From NCBI GenBank assembly GCA_963971305.1, contig OZ020307.1, forward strand, positions 63,671,702 through 63,735,701: a DNA stretch of 64,000 nt, given 5' to 3'. Of the stretch, positions 45,558 through 57,534 are shown in pieces. Every line of letters begins with the position of its first letter. Position 1 is the first letter of the stretch. The notes under the pieces are model-generated. The model saw nothing but the letters and a program-made list of their open reading frames with translations, ran no database searches and was not told where the DNA came from. The position numbers and the translations under genes were made by a program. The DNA is from Arcuatula senhousia. Its lineage: Eukaryota > Mollusca > Bivalvia > Mytilida > Mytilidae.

Positions 45558-45761
45558 GAATATCAAATGAATATCGAACTTTAAAATTTACCGTTTGATA
45601 TTCATTTTGATATTCATTACATATTTATACCAAGAAAAAACTATAAATGAATATCGAATGAATATCAAACGGTAATTTTACCGTTTGATATTCAGTTTGA
45701 TATTCAAAAAAATTGAATATCGAATATCGAACATCGAATATCAGTCTCACTTTACTTAGGT
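45558..45761 (-). repeat. Right terminal inverted repeat of the satellite element
   Basis: Inverse of the left end, including GGTATAAATATGTAATGAAT and the AAACGGTAAAATT palindrome, with a one-base deletion and about three substitutions. Confidence 0.9.
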
Positions 45762-46919
45762 GTTTTTTTTATTTCAATCCCCGTTAAAGATTAAATCATA
45801 CACATGTGTTAATGACATTATATGTACTTCTCAGGACGGACCATAGAACTTGAAGAGGAACCTTGTTTTTTTTGTTCAGAAATAGTCTTACCTTAAAGGT
45901 TTCACGACAGAAGTTTTTTTCATTATTAACATTATCTAATATAGCAGAAATCCTTCTTCAAAATATTTATTTTCTCTTCTTCCGCTGCCACATTTTGTCA
46001 TTAAAACTCATTTTCAAAATATTCTTTCTAGAACAAAATCAATGCCACCCTTCGAGTTATATGATTGGTCGCTTATACTCATAACAAATTAAAATCCATA
46101 ATCATGATAGCCCTTAAAGTGATTTGCAGTATCTGCTCATCGGCTTCCTATTGGCCTTAAAGCTTATTGTAATATATATAATGCATATAATTCAATACCT
46201 ATCGAAAGACCTTTTTAATACGTGCTTAATGCTTTTTTTGTAGGACTGACATATCCTTACGTGGGTAAAATGGTTATTCAATAAAGACAGTTGTATTACC
46301 CCAAGAAATCATTTATTTTACAATGATCTAGCTTTAGATCGAACAATAAGTGTATCGAAAGTCTTTTGTAATTAATTATTTAAAAAAATATCTAAAATGG
46401 AATTATTGTTCTGTATTTTAATGCTTTCGGTATAATCTGGGTGATCTATGTTTTCTTTGAAATTGTATTTCTTTTGTTTATAAATGATTTCATTGATAGA
46501 AATGAAGTTAATAAGAGGGAAATAGATCTGTCGATATTAATATTTGTAATTCTAGTTATTCAGATACCTTCATACGATATAGAGTTTAAGTGTATAATAA
46601 ATAATGGTTTGCTCAAGTTAGCTCAAGACTTAACCCATCTCTCATATTCTTCGATGATCCTTCGAGAATGTTTGTCTCCTTACATCAAAAACTTAATACA
46701 TGTTTAGTACACAGGAATTATAGTGGAAAAATCGTGGCCATACAATGTTCAATAAATGATAAATAAAGAAATACGACATAAGATGTCAAAGTCTGTATGT
46801 TTCTGTTCGCTTACAGTAATCAAATGAACAGAGCAAGAGGTCAGGTAACATTATCTTCAGTAATGCGAAAGTTTCGATTGTTTTAATACTTCTAGTTTAA
46901 CCCCACTGTTTGTCAGTCC

Positions 46920-47195
46920 TGGGCCGGGAATCTTTGACAGAGCTTTTGTTTGTACTTGTCTTTTTGGTATTTTCTGTTCCCTGTTTAAGAAGAGGTCCCA
47001 TCTTTGACTATTTCAGGACTTGATATGAATTTATTGTGCATTTTGTTTAGACTTTGGTCCGATTGCAGAACGACAAGCAGCGCCTTCTGGCCTCGTTGAA
47101 GGCGACTGGTGGTTTTCCATTGTGGTGGTTTTTTTTTTAAATACCGCTTGTTATGTAAGACACTTATTCCTAATCTCATTATTTTCTATAATTAT
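46920..47195 (+). repeat. Dispersed repeat family C copy
   Basis: GGCCTCGTTGAAGGCGACTG, TTTTCCATTGTGGTGG and CACTTATTCCTAATCTCATT; the upstream part (GTTTGTACTTGTCTTTTTG) is also shared with 1306-1330. Confidence 0.75.
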
Positions 47196-47879
47196 TAAGA
47201 AAAGTAGGAAGTAAATGAGATATGTATATAAGGCAATTGTTATAATCGTGTCAAAAAGTTTTGTTATTTTGTTTTTTCGTTGTCGATGTATTAACTAGGT
47301 TTCAAAAAGTTGGTTAATTTCAAGAAAGCTTATTTTAAATTGTATGATTAAAAAAAACAAAAACAAAAACAGGTACCACAAAGTTTACATATTTGCAGAT
47401 ATCTAAATTAATTTAAACTGTTTCCTTTTGCTTTTGTTTTAATTTTGTTAAAGAAAATCTAACGACGTAAAGCAATAGTTCAATATACAACGAACCAAAG
47501 CTGGTACCATTTAAACGTGGGTAACGCTGTAGAGATATACTTCAAGGAATGCAATTAAATCAAAATGATTGGAAGGTTGAAAACCAATAGAAATAGTAAC
47601 TTCAAAGCTTAAAAAACTAATTGATTAATTGATTTATATAAATAATCAGAGATAGACGGATGAATATGGATAAAAACATACATTGCCTTGGCCCGAATTG
47701 GTTGTTTAATCACTTTCATGATAATATATTACCTTGAAACATTTTATTACTATGTCCAAATGCTTAAAGTAGAAAATAAAACTCAAACGGTAGACTTTGA
47801 ATTATCGGCGAACATTTGTTGTAAAAGCTTACAGGATAAATTGATGTTCTAACCCCCACTAAAGATTACGCAATACATT

Positions 47880-48125
47880 TAACACGAAAGCTCGCGGTGT
47901 TAGTTTTTTCACATGACACATTTAAGTAGTGTCTTGCAATTAAATAAAGATTTTAGAGTGCCTTTATATAGAGTGCTTTACATTGTTCTAATATTACTAT
48001 CAGGCCAGGAAAACACGATTATGTATACACAAAATGTAAAAGATAATGAGAATTTATATAAGCAACACATCTTTTTTAATAAGTGCAATGTTTTGAAAAC
48101 ACCCATCATGTTACATGTATAAAAA
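47880..48125 (+). repeat. Segmental repeat A, copy 2
   Basis: GACACATTTAAGTAGTGTCT, TATAGAGTGCTTTACATTGT and CAATGTTTTGAAAACACCCA, collinear with copy 1. Confidence 0.85.
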
Positions 48126-48407
48126 CGCATTAACCTATTAAAAAGGAATAAACAATTTTGATAATCATCATTTATTTTTATTTGTATAATGCTGATATAA
48201 AATAGACCCGTATGAACAAAAACATCTAGAATGCTACTTTCGTTGAATACTTTTCGTTTTTAACAGTTTTGGAATTAGACCTTCCAGTGTTTTGATTTTA
48301 ATGCTACTGATGAGAGGTTACTCCTTGAAATATCGATAGATAGCATATCAAAATTAACCGTTTATACCCGCGTTTTGGTATTTGTAATTTCAAAATGTGT
48401 TGCGTAA

Positions 48408-48620
48408 TAAAGGTTACAATAAACTACCGAAATTGAAATTTGACAATCTCAAATATCAGAGAGAAAAGACAATACAAGACAGACATATTGTAAAATTTGA
48501 AGATTACCATGGTCTTGACTTTGTACGGGAATTTCAAAAGAAATGCTGGGTTAAGGCAGGTTAATGGCGCCAAAACTACTTCTGCCATTGCGATCTTAAG
48601 ACCCGATCACTTACCATTGC
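48408..48620 (-). mobile_element. PLE family B tail, solo, diverged
   Basis: AAAGGTTACAATAAACTACC, CCATGGTCTTGACTTTGTAC and GCCATTGCGATCTTAAGACC. Confidence 0.75.
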
Positions 48621-48670
48621 GTCTAACAAAAGAAACGACTATAGTTCACTTTGTTAATTGATATGGACTA

Positions 48671-49050
48671 TTGGCAACGCGACGGGTGTGCTATAGCAAG
48701 CAGGAACTGCTTACTCTTCCGGGGCACCTGAGTTCACTCTTGTTTCGACTGGAGTTCGCGTTGTTGATTGATATTCAGTTGTTCTGTGTTTCCATGTTTT
48801 ACATGTTGTCTGTGTTTGTCCTGTTCTTGTTGGTGTTTACTGGTTTTGTCTCTGCTCTTTCGGACTTTTGACATTCGGATACCCCATTGGTACCTCTGCT
48901 TGCTTCATGCAGTAGTTATTGTGCTTCAATGTTTTATATGTTGTCTGTTTTTCCGCCCTGTCCTTGTTTGCTTCTGGTGATTTCTCACTGACTTTTTGGA
49001 CTTTGACATTCGGATTCCCCATTGGTACCTCATCTTCTTTGAATATTTGC
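48671..49050 (+). mobile_element. PLE family A tail, one copy plus a second partial
   Basis: GCAACGCGACGGGTGTGCTA to CCCCATTGGTACCTCTGCTT (48671-48905). Then a second end-piece, GTTTTATATGTTGTCTGTTT to CGGATTCCCCATTGGTACCT (about 48925-49030), in tandem. Confidence 0.8.
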
Positions 49051-49248
49051 ATCTGTGGTCAATATCGGAGAAAAAACTTTAATTGATTGGGTATAAGACG
49101 TATTGTCTACGTCTAAAAGTCGATCATGAAAAAATGTTTTAATGGAATGAATAAAATGCGTGCAGATGCTTGAAGATAATTAAAGTTGTAGCTGAATATA
49201 AGCAATCATCAGCAATATATGTGTATGCATTTTAATGACAATCTGAAT

Positions 49249-51020
49249 AAAGGTAATAACAAAATTACCGAACTTGGAAAATCAATCTAAAATGTCCATA
49301 AGACATGACAAAACAAGGAGACATACCGGAAAAATTGAAGATCGCAATGGTCCCGACTTGGTACAGGCATTTCAAAAGAAATGGTGGGTTGAACAAGGTC
49401 AAACCACCTCTTTCCATTGTGATCTTTGGGTCCGGTAGTTGCATAAAACATAACAGGTTTGTGAAGACATATTAGGGATGCTAAGGTGATCATCTCAGTA
49501 CATCAACCAGCCAAACACTAATTAAAGCAAGAAATAATCATTTCGTCTAACAAGATTTTGAATTTTTCTACCAGTGGTTGATAACGAAGAAAGAATTTTG
49601 TTAGAGATCGTATGAGACGTATTTTGTTATAAACTTGGTCTATTAGTCGGTTACGGAGAAAGCGGTGTCGAATCAGGTAACGTTGGTATGTTATTTTCCA
49701 GGTAAGAAAATTAAAATCGTCTTTTTTATCGTACATTTTGTACTGAGATGACCACCCGGGTCATATTCGAGATGTAGATTCAAAAATGATGTAAAGCAAG
49801 TGGATTCGATGATTGTTTTTAATCTCTAGCTCTGGAGGGTATATTGAAGGAATCCATCTACCGAACGAAGAGTTGTTGACAGAGAGGACGTCATCAATAT
49901 ATCTGGTGAGATTAAAGGACCTTGCCTCTTTCATCTTTTTGTTCTTTACGAGTTCCTGAAGACATTCAGTCTCGTGGGGGTATAAAAACAAGTCGGCGAG
50001 GAGAGGAGCACAGTTTGTGCCCATTAAAATGCCGATTACCTAAGGCGACACTTAAATTTTTCGAAAATTTTCAAAGAATGAACCTCAGAGAATGGCCGGG
50101 ATTAAAACTTATAAAACAAATCTTTCGAGGTCTTTAAACTCCACATATGATTAATTCCACTACGATCATTAACAGTGTCACAGTATGATTGTTGTCTTTC
50201 CTTGACTGCAGACAAAATCTTAGTTAGTTGAACGGACAGTTTTGTAGTTGAACACGATGATGATCCAGCTATATATCTTTCTTTGTACGGATTTTTGTAA
50301 AGTTAAGGTATCAAGAACAAATATAGTAACTCTTCATGTTCCTTTTTTTCAATAGAATATTTAAAGAGGACATGAAAGAGTTATAGGCTATGATTTCATC
50401 TTTGTTAAATGAAGTCCGAGTGTATGTAGCACAAGCAGATGAACGACCATAAATGCCTTATTCTTGAATCAGACATTTGTTGCAATGTGCTTTACATACA
50501 AAAACTATATTGTTGGAGGCCTTGTCTGCAGGTGTGACAACCAATTTGCCATGTAAAGAAGAGATACAATTGAGAGCTTCACGATCTCTGAATATGAAAC
50601 ATGGCCGAGGATTAAGATATTTTCGAAGTTTATCTATTCGGCTGCGTACAAGAGATCGGATAGTCCTGACCCAGTCTGACAGTGACTCAAGCTCTGGCTC
50701 TTGGTCCACCTCCCACTTTATCCAGGCTCTGACACAGTCCTCCACAGCGTCCATGATGATATTAAAGTAATGGTTCCAATTAACCCCGGTAATACATTGT
50801 GGCTCCCTGAATTTAGGTCAATGGGAAACCAAATTTCTTATTAAATTGTTTTCAATTATCTTTAAATCACCCGTGATAACACGACCAGATGGACCATAGA
50901 CAAAGGGAGAAGTGGAACAGTTGTACGTCAGAGGGGACTTTAATAGAAAATAAAGAGATGTGGAATAAGTGTACGCGACACAGCCCACAATTAAACGGCA
51001 ATTTAGAAAAACCACAATGG
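49249..51020 (-). pseudogene. PLE family B, longest copy in the window, decayed
   Basis: Reading right to left on the minus strand: PFVYGPSGRVITGDLKIIEN (about 50860-50920), MDAVEDCVRAWIKWEVDQEP and KLVVTPADKASNNIVFVCKA (50458-50754, the PLE-type DKG-like motif), DRSGINHMWSLK (near 50150), MGTNCAPLLADLFLYPHETE then LTRYIDDVLSVNNSSFGRW (49761-50024, YIDD present) and RYQPLVEKFKILLDEM (49518-49736). The tail runs to 49249. Frameshifts and a deletion of the motif A region break it. Close relative of 20328-21320. Family C sequence (50820-51015) overlaps its 5' side. Confidence 0.8.
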
Positions 51021-54000
51021 ACAATTAAGTTGCCTTCAATGTTTAGGTCCTGTATATCTAGATCTGCGTGCATCATTATCGCGGGCATTATTGATGTTTG
51101 GCAACATGTCTGTTTTGGACCTCTCAATTTTAATGCTACTACCTTGCAGATGCGGCATATATTTATAACAATTTCACCAATGTACTGAAATTATCAATTG
51201 TCTGTTTTAATTGCTATTTCTAAATGTTTTAACAGTCTTAACAGGTCAAGATGCAACTTAAGAAAATTTTTATTTTCCTGCGAATCGTTATTGATGTCTT
51301 GGCATGTTCAACAGATATTTTGTAGAAATTAGATAATTAGTTATTTATAAACATAGTATGTAAAACAAATAAATAATAAAAAAGCTATGGTTAGCGCCGT
51401 CTTAAATCCAGGCCTTTTGCTCAATCATGTTATTGTATACTCTTAATCCTGTAACTTCTTTAAATTTATAATAACATGAATAACATTGGATACAATAGTA
51501 GAAAATGGTTGATATAGCTTTTTAAGACAAGACAAGTTAAAATCCATGGTTTGTCTGTGTTTGCAATATGTAAAATGCTAAATTAACGGAAAGTGTTCTT
51601 AGATGTCAGGTTAATGGCGGTGTTATCCTCACATTATGCAGGTACAACTGCACCCAGTCAAGTATGCCCAAGTGGCAATTGGGCACAAGCCATAGTAAAA
51701 CAATTGATCTGGTTATCAAAGAAACCTATTTTTGCAATCATTATGATAATATAAACTGATTCAAGTTTATGTCTTACATGATTGTTTCTGCAATGTAATA
51801 CAATAAAATCCAGAAAAAATAACGATAGCAATTACAAAGACAATACACAATAAACAAACCAGAAACCAATGTAACGGAAATGATCTATAGTATTTTAAAC
51901 AAAGAATGGTTTTTACGTTTTCGTGGGATAAATCTTGGTTTATTGACATAACAGGCTTTGAAAAAAAATTCTTTACAAAACTGTATTTCCTCATTGATGA
52001 CGGAAATGACATTCATCGTATAGTGATTTTGGATAGCAAAGCCCAAATAATACCATATTCTTTGTAAATAAAATACAATACCAAAACGGGTATTGTAGAT
52101 ATCATTTGAGGAAAAATTAATACAAGCACTCTATGCAACTATACCATTTTATATATGAAATATAGGTGATAAAAAAATTTCGTTACCTCTTTGATACCTC
52201 AAAATGAAAAAAAAAAAAATCCCTCGGCAAATTAGATATCAGAGCAACTTCAATAAACAAACATAATATAGTTCAACTACCTATTGTGGAGACGGTACTT
52301 CTCAATAAAATTCTGACTCTATTGGGAAAACCACAAGTTTTTCAAAATGCTTGAAATAGATTAAAATGAATCTGAAACACCAAGCATCATAATTAGACTG
52401 CAACAATTGATGCTCATTAGAACTGAAAAGAAATTAGAAAAGATCGCTCGAATGCTTCCGTGCAATATGGTATTTGTGGTATTCTGTGATTACACAACCT
52501 CAAGTAATGGAGCAATAAACAAACGACTTACATCATCAAGACAGATTTGTGTAAATAAGTATCTATGTATGAATTTGATGAAGATAAATTACTTAAGAAC
52601 TGTTTTTGCTTTATTTTGTTTTTGTTCAATCTGACATTTTATCGTATCGTAAGTTTAAAATTCAGTAGTCGATTTTTGAAACCCCTTTCACATCACATAT
52701 GTATTTTTGCACCTAATACATGTGTAATTTTTATCATTAACATCTGTGATAGTTTTTGCTGACGGTGTAGTTAACTCCCCGACATCGACCTGGTTCGGTC
52801 AACATTTCAGTGTTGAATACAAGTCAAAGCATTGCAATTCCCTTTCCATTCAAATTTGAAAATTGCAAAGCTAAGTCCTTTCTTACCACCGGCATATACT
52901 GATATAAGTCATGTTTTGGTTTTTTTTATGTTCATACTCATATAGTGTTTGACATTTGCATTTTTGTAGAGTGCCCCTGATGAGTCTTATAATAAAGTCT
53001 TTACTAGCAAATTTTATAAACTTTAATTCATACAAGTTAAGATGTTGAACACTTACATCAAATGCCATTTTAAGGCCAACATATATACTTGGAATTTCAT
53101 CATTTGAGACATCATGGACAAATCTAAAGCCAGGTTAATTCTCGAAACAAAGAAAAAAGATCCGTCATCGCACTTCTAATAGATGACAAGTCACGATCAT
53201 GCACTAAATGATGAATGACTAAATCTGACATAAGATAGTCAATTCTCTATGAGTGTGTTCATTTATATTGATACAAGAATAAATAGCGGTCAGGTTAAAT
53301 TTTCTATATAGTTATGCAAAAGTTTTGACTATTTTAGACATTAATTACCAATGTGATTGGCTGAAAAATTTTCGTCTATAACCCTGTATACCAAATTTTG
53401 CAATGTGACTATGACATTATCTACATTTTCTTTGAATCTTTTTTACATGTTTTGAAATTAAATTATAAGAAATGACGTCTTATTTGAAACAATTTCAATG
53501 CCCGTGGTGCAGATTTAAAAATAGCCCGCTTCGAAATTATTTAGTGTGCATCACAAGATTGGGGTTATGCCTTCATAGACCAAAAAATATTGACTAAAGG
53601 AAAAAACGAAGTAAATTGAGTTACTGCATAAGGCAACTATAATAGTCTTGTAAAATATGCATATAAAAGTTGATTAGTTCCGAGAAAGAAATATTTTGTA
53701 CTTAATTTCATGGGTTTTGAAATATACACCATGTGCACATGATCACTTTTTATCTTAATTCTAATCAAATATGAAACGAAGAAGAGAGCCAATTTGTCTT
53801 GAATGTTAATTAGAAAAAAAGAAAAACAGCAGGTATTTATGTAGAAATGTAACTAGTCATTGTTTCTTTTTTATTGCTAGGAAATCTAGATTATATTGAA
53901 TAATTCATATTTCATTTTATATTGCGGATTGTTTGGAATTGTAGGTTTTGTTACATATATTTACTCCACATCTCATGATACTTCTAGTATAGGAGGTACT

Positions 54001-54085
54001 GTTTAAGTAAAAGTCCTTGACATTCAAAAACCGAAAATAAACGACTACTATAACTGAAGAGTTTTTGAAAGACGAATAACGATTG
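51021..54085. other. No recognised gene
   Basis: Holds segmental repeat X copy 1. An 81-codon minus ORF at 51767-52012 has a hydrophobic stretch (LVCLLCIVFVIAIVIFSGF), but its counterpart at 60.3 kb does not keep the frame, so it is not called. Confidence 0.5.
51766..52560. repeat. Segmental repeat X, copy 1
   Basis: Shares TGGTTTTTACGTTTTC, GGGATAAATCT, TATTGACATAACAGGC-type and GAATGCTTCCGTGCA, TTTGTGGTATTCTGTGATTA with 60310-61140 in the same order. Confidence 0.8.
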
Positions 54086-54089
54086 GTTG

Positions 54090-55027
54090 GAAATACAAAT
54101 GACAACAAAGTTCCAGACAATAAATTTTGCTACGCCTAACGCGCGTTTCGTCTATTCAAGACTCATCAGAGGCGCTCTACCAAAAATATTGAAAATGCCA
54201 AACACTGTATGAATATGAAGAGCATAGAACAGTATAACCAAAAATACCAAACTGGGGAACCAAATTATTACTAAGATATTCAACCTATGTCTGAGGTAGG
54301 AAGAACCTTAGGGTTTCGACAATTTTGAAATTTAGACGGATAATTTAAAGCTTTGATGTATTCTCCAACTCAAAAGTGTTGGTGCCGGAGCGGGCTAACC
54401 TCGGGGAATCTAAACTCCACCAGCAGTGCTAACCTTCACGTGTGTTCGAAATACAAATGACAACAAAGTTCCAGACAATAAATTTTGCTACGCCTAACGC
54501 GCGTTTCGTCTATTCAAGACTCATCAGAGGCGCTCTACCAAAAATATTGAAAATGCCAAACACTGTATGAATATGAAGAGCATAGAACAGTATAACCAAA
54601 AATACCAAACTGGGGAACCAAATTATTACTAAGATATTCAACCTATGTCTGAGGTAGGAAGAACCTTAGGGTTTCGACAATTTTGAAATTTAGACGGATA
54701 ATTTAAAGCTTTGATGTATTCTCCAACTTAAAAGTGTTGGTGCCGGAGCGGGCTAACCTCGGGGAATCGAAACTCCACCAGCAGTGCTAACCTTCACGTG
54801 TGTTTGAAATACAAATGACAACAAAGTTCCAGACAATAAATTTTGCTACGCCTAACGCGCGTTTCGTCTATTCAAGACTCATCAGAGGCGCTCTACCAAA
54901 AATATTGAAAATGCCAAACACTGTATGAATATGAAGAGCATAGAACAGTATAACCAAAAATACCAAACTGGGGAACCAAATTATTACTAAGATATTCAAC
55001 CTATGTCTGAGGTAGGAAGAACCTTAG
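54090..55027 (+). repeat. 358-bp tandem repeat, 2.6 copies
   Basis: Units start GAAATACAAATGACAACAAA at 54090, 54448 and 54806; the third stops after GGTAGGAAGAACCTTAG. Copies differ at only a few positions. Each carries CGCCTAACGCGCGTTTCGTC and ACTCATCAGAGGCGCTC, a sequence I have met often in mussel DNA. Confidence 0.97.
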
Positions 55028-55039
55028 TTTGTGAATACG

Positions 55040-55505
55040 TTTATATTGATTGGACCCTTGGTCGTTGTTAAACCGCATACATTTGTTTTATCTTGAAACA
55101 TTCTAAGTAATTATTATGTTACGAATGCTTAAAGTTGGAAACCGAAAAGGGAAAATATGAACGCCTTTTTATATACAATGATTGACTTATGCGATTCTCA
55201 AGATTAATTAATCTTTTGACCCTTTACAGCATAAAAAACACATCGACGATCACGAAACACAAAGCACAGTTTAGGTTCTAGGCTAAATCTTTTACATCAC
55301 ACATTTAAGTTATATGTTGTAATTAAATTAAGATTTGGGATTGCTTTTAAATAGAGTGCTTTGCATCTTTGATTGTCAATATGAAATAAGGAAAACACGA
55401 ATCCAATGTATACAAAACGTGTAAATGATAGGAGTTTATATAAGCAAAACCATCTTTTTAGCGCAATGTTTTGAAAACTTTTGTCATGTCAGATAAACAC
55501 ATATA
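55040..55505 (+). repeat. Segmental repeat A, copy 3
   Basis: Follows the 358-bp array directly. Begins TATTGATTGGACCCTTGGTC (matching 38372 onwards) and continues with CACACATTTAAGTTATATGT and GCAATGTTTTGAAAAC. Confidence 0.85.
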
Positions 55506-56575
55506 TTTTATGCATTTAGTGAAAGGGGATGGGAGAATTAATTATCACTGAAATTCATGCAGCCAGCATGCTATTTTCTAAAGGCAAATATGTTGGTGGT
55601 AACTCAACATTTGCATGATATCAGAATATTTTTAACGAAAACGCTATTTCCACACATTTTGATGACACCACTGTGGCATAATAGATAAGATTTTGTTATA
55701 AATACAGTGTTTAGTTAAATGTTTCATCTAAGAACAGTTTTACATCAATCAAATAAGTTTACAAATTTACTAAATTTTGGGGACAAACGTAGCACTTATT
55801 TTATCTTGTCCATTGGAGTGAACGACCTTTTCCCTCCACATTGTCCAGTGCACGTTTTAAATGTAAAATACATGCATATATCATGTCGATTCATTTTCAC
55901 TCTTCATTCTAACATTAACATGTAGATTGAGAACACCAGCAAATACTTTTCACTTTGGTCCTGAATTATCTTAAAAACTAATTATGTGTATCACACCAAT
56001 TGACTAAATTTTTTTTTAAATGATCTAGATTTAAGATGATGCTTTCAATAGCCTTTTTAAATTCATTTCTTTTAAATACTTGTTTATAAATAACTAATCA
56101 TCATTGTTGAATTAAAGCTTAAGCAGTGTACTATGTTTGCACCAATTATCTAGTGAATATGCCAAGTAACCAATAATGCTTCAAAGAAAAGTGGAGTGAA
56201 GAGTTTCTTTTAAATGCATTTTAAGCCTAACATTCCCTCATACCAAATCATTATCGTAAAACATTTTGTTAATTATTTAAGTTGCACCTTTGTTTGCTAA
56301 AGCTATTAAAACATGTGAAAATAGCAGTTAAAACAGAATCTTGGAAAGCTAATTCCAGTGCATTGAAAAAAAAACGAAATAAGAATGATATCATGACGAT
56401 TTCAGTGCAAGGTGTTGCATCTGCTAATTATAATAGCCTTATGTGTTGAATTGGATGTTAAAAATATGACACCTTTAATTTTTTATTGATATAGTTATTT
56501 CAATAAACTTACTGATTATTGTTTACTCACAATTAATAACGTACTATTAAAAATTCAACTAGACTTCGACCATCA
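55506..56575. other. No recognised gene
   Basis: AT-rich; 56110-56350 resembles 39810-40030 (AATATGCCAAGTAA.CAATAA, TTAAGTTGCAC), extending segmental repeat A. The ORF at 55719-55925 shows no motif. Confidence 0.5.
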
Positions 56576-56578
56576 CTG

Positions 56579-57207
56579 CTATAAATCTGGTTTTAATTTG
56601 ATTTTATACATATGTATCACCTTTATATTCATGTGAACTACGGAGAATTATTGTACGGGAGACGTCTACGTCTAAAGGCAGAGTTTACTGCATCCGTTCT
56701 TTGTGTGTCGTACATATTTGCAAGAATACAAATAAGCTTCTGTATTTTGTTTATGATAATTTTCATATCCTACATGTCCTATTATGTTCGACTTATAACC
56801 TAATTCCAAGAAAATTTTACAGTGTCACACGATTCTATGTAACTATATATATTATGGACTTGAAGATCGCAATGGAAGAGGGAGGTTTGGCGCCATAAAA
56901 CCTGGTTTAACAAACCATTTCGTTTGAAATGCCTGTACCAAGTCAGGACCATTGTGATCCACCAATTCGCCGGTAGGACTGATTCGTTTTTGTCATTTTC
57001 TCTGGACTATGAGATTGATCATTCAAGTTCGGTAGTTTTGTTATTACCTTTATATTCTATAAATTTGGTCTTAATTTGATTTTATACATATTTATCATCT
57101 TTATATTCATGTGAACTACGGAGAATTATTGTACGGGAGACGTCTACGTCTAAAAGCATAGTTTAATGCATCCGTTCATTGTGTGTCGTACATATTTGCA
57201 AGAATAT
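56579..57207 (+). repeat. ~150-bp direct duplication flanking a PLE-B tail
   Basis: CTACGGAGAATTATTGTACG, GGAGACGTCTACGTCTAAA and GTCGTACATATTTGCAAGAA occur at 56638-56730 and 57115-57207. The second copy starts where the PLE tail at 56865-57052 ends. Confidence 0.9.
56865..57052 (+). mobile_element. PLE family B tail, solo, plus orientation
   Basis: GATCGCAATGGAAGAGGGAG, GGCGCCATAAAACCTGGTTT and TTCGGTAGTTTTGTTATTAC followed by CTTTAT; close to 20047-20230. Confidence 0.85.
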
Positions 57208-57236
57208 GTCAATATCAAACATGCAAAACCAAACCA

Positions 57237-57450
57237 AACGTAATAAAATGTAATAACAAAACCACTCAGCTGTGATGATCAACCTCATATTTCCAAGAAA
57301 AGAGTCAAAAGTAGGCAGCCTTATACCGGGTAAACTGGAGAGCGCAATAAACCTGACTATACATTCAAAAGAAATCATGGGTTTAACCCGGTAATATTGT
57401 GCCAGATCTTCCTCGTCAATGCTGGCTTCGGGACCAGTAGTAACATATAA
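57237..57450 (-). mobile_element. PLE family B tail, diverged
   Basis: ATGTAATAACAAAACCACTC, AAAGAAATCATGGGTTTAAC and GGCTTCGGGACCAGTAG. Confidence 0.65.
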
Positions 57451-57534
57451 CATAACATGACAATAAAAAACTGTCTTAAAAATTAGTAGATGATTTGTGT
57501 TAAACATTTAGGCTAAATAATGATACCTTTTACA

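Larger units (their letters stand above)
41188..45761. mobile_element. 4.57-kb satellite-bearing element with ~205-bp terminal inverted repeats
   Basis: Left terminus 41188-41392 and right terminus 45558-45761 are inverted copies differing at only a few positions (e.g. CTAAATAAAG versus CTAAGTAAAG), both starting ACCTAA.TAAAGTGAGACTG and running to GTTCGATATTCATTTGA. GTTTTTTT lies directly outside both ends (41180-41187, 45762-45769), a possible 8-bp target duplication. The interior is an array of ~250-265-bp units built from GAATATCAAATGAATATC and its inverse, separated by conserved blocks GTTTCGGGTCTAGGTATG and TTTTAGGTCTAGTTTGG. No coding sequence. Confidence 0.88.
45770..48400. other. No recognised gene
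   Basis: Contains family C (46920-47195), segmental repeat A copy 2 and a segment near 46440-46600 resembling 63640-63780. The ORFs at 45863-46084 and 46441-46707 lack motifs. Confidence 0.5.

Noticed and set aside
41188..45761. CRISPR-like regular repeats
   Set aside because: Eukaryotic satellite: ~260-bp units without unique spacers.
51767..52012. 81-codon ORF with a hydrophobic segment, considered as a GPCR exon
   Set aside because: No TM-family motif or splice sites; the duplicated copy at 60.3 kb is frame-broken.
57163..57507. 114-codon minus-strand ORF
   Set aside because: Falls within a non-coding PLE-B tail.
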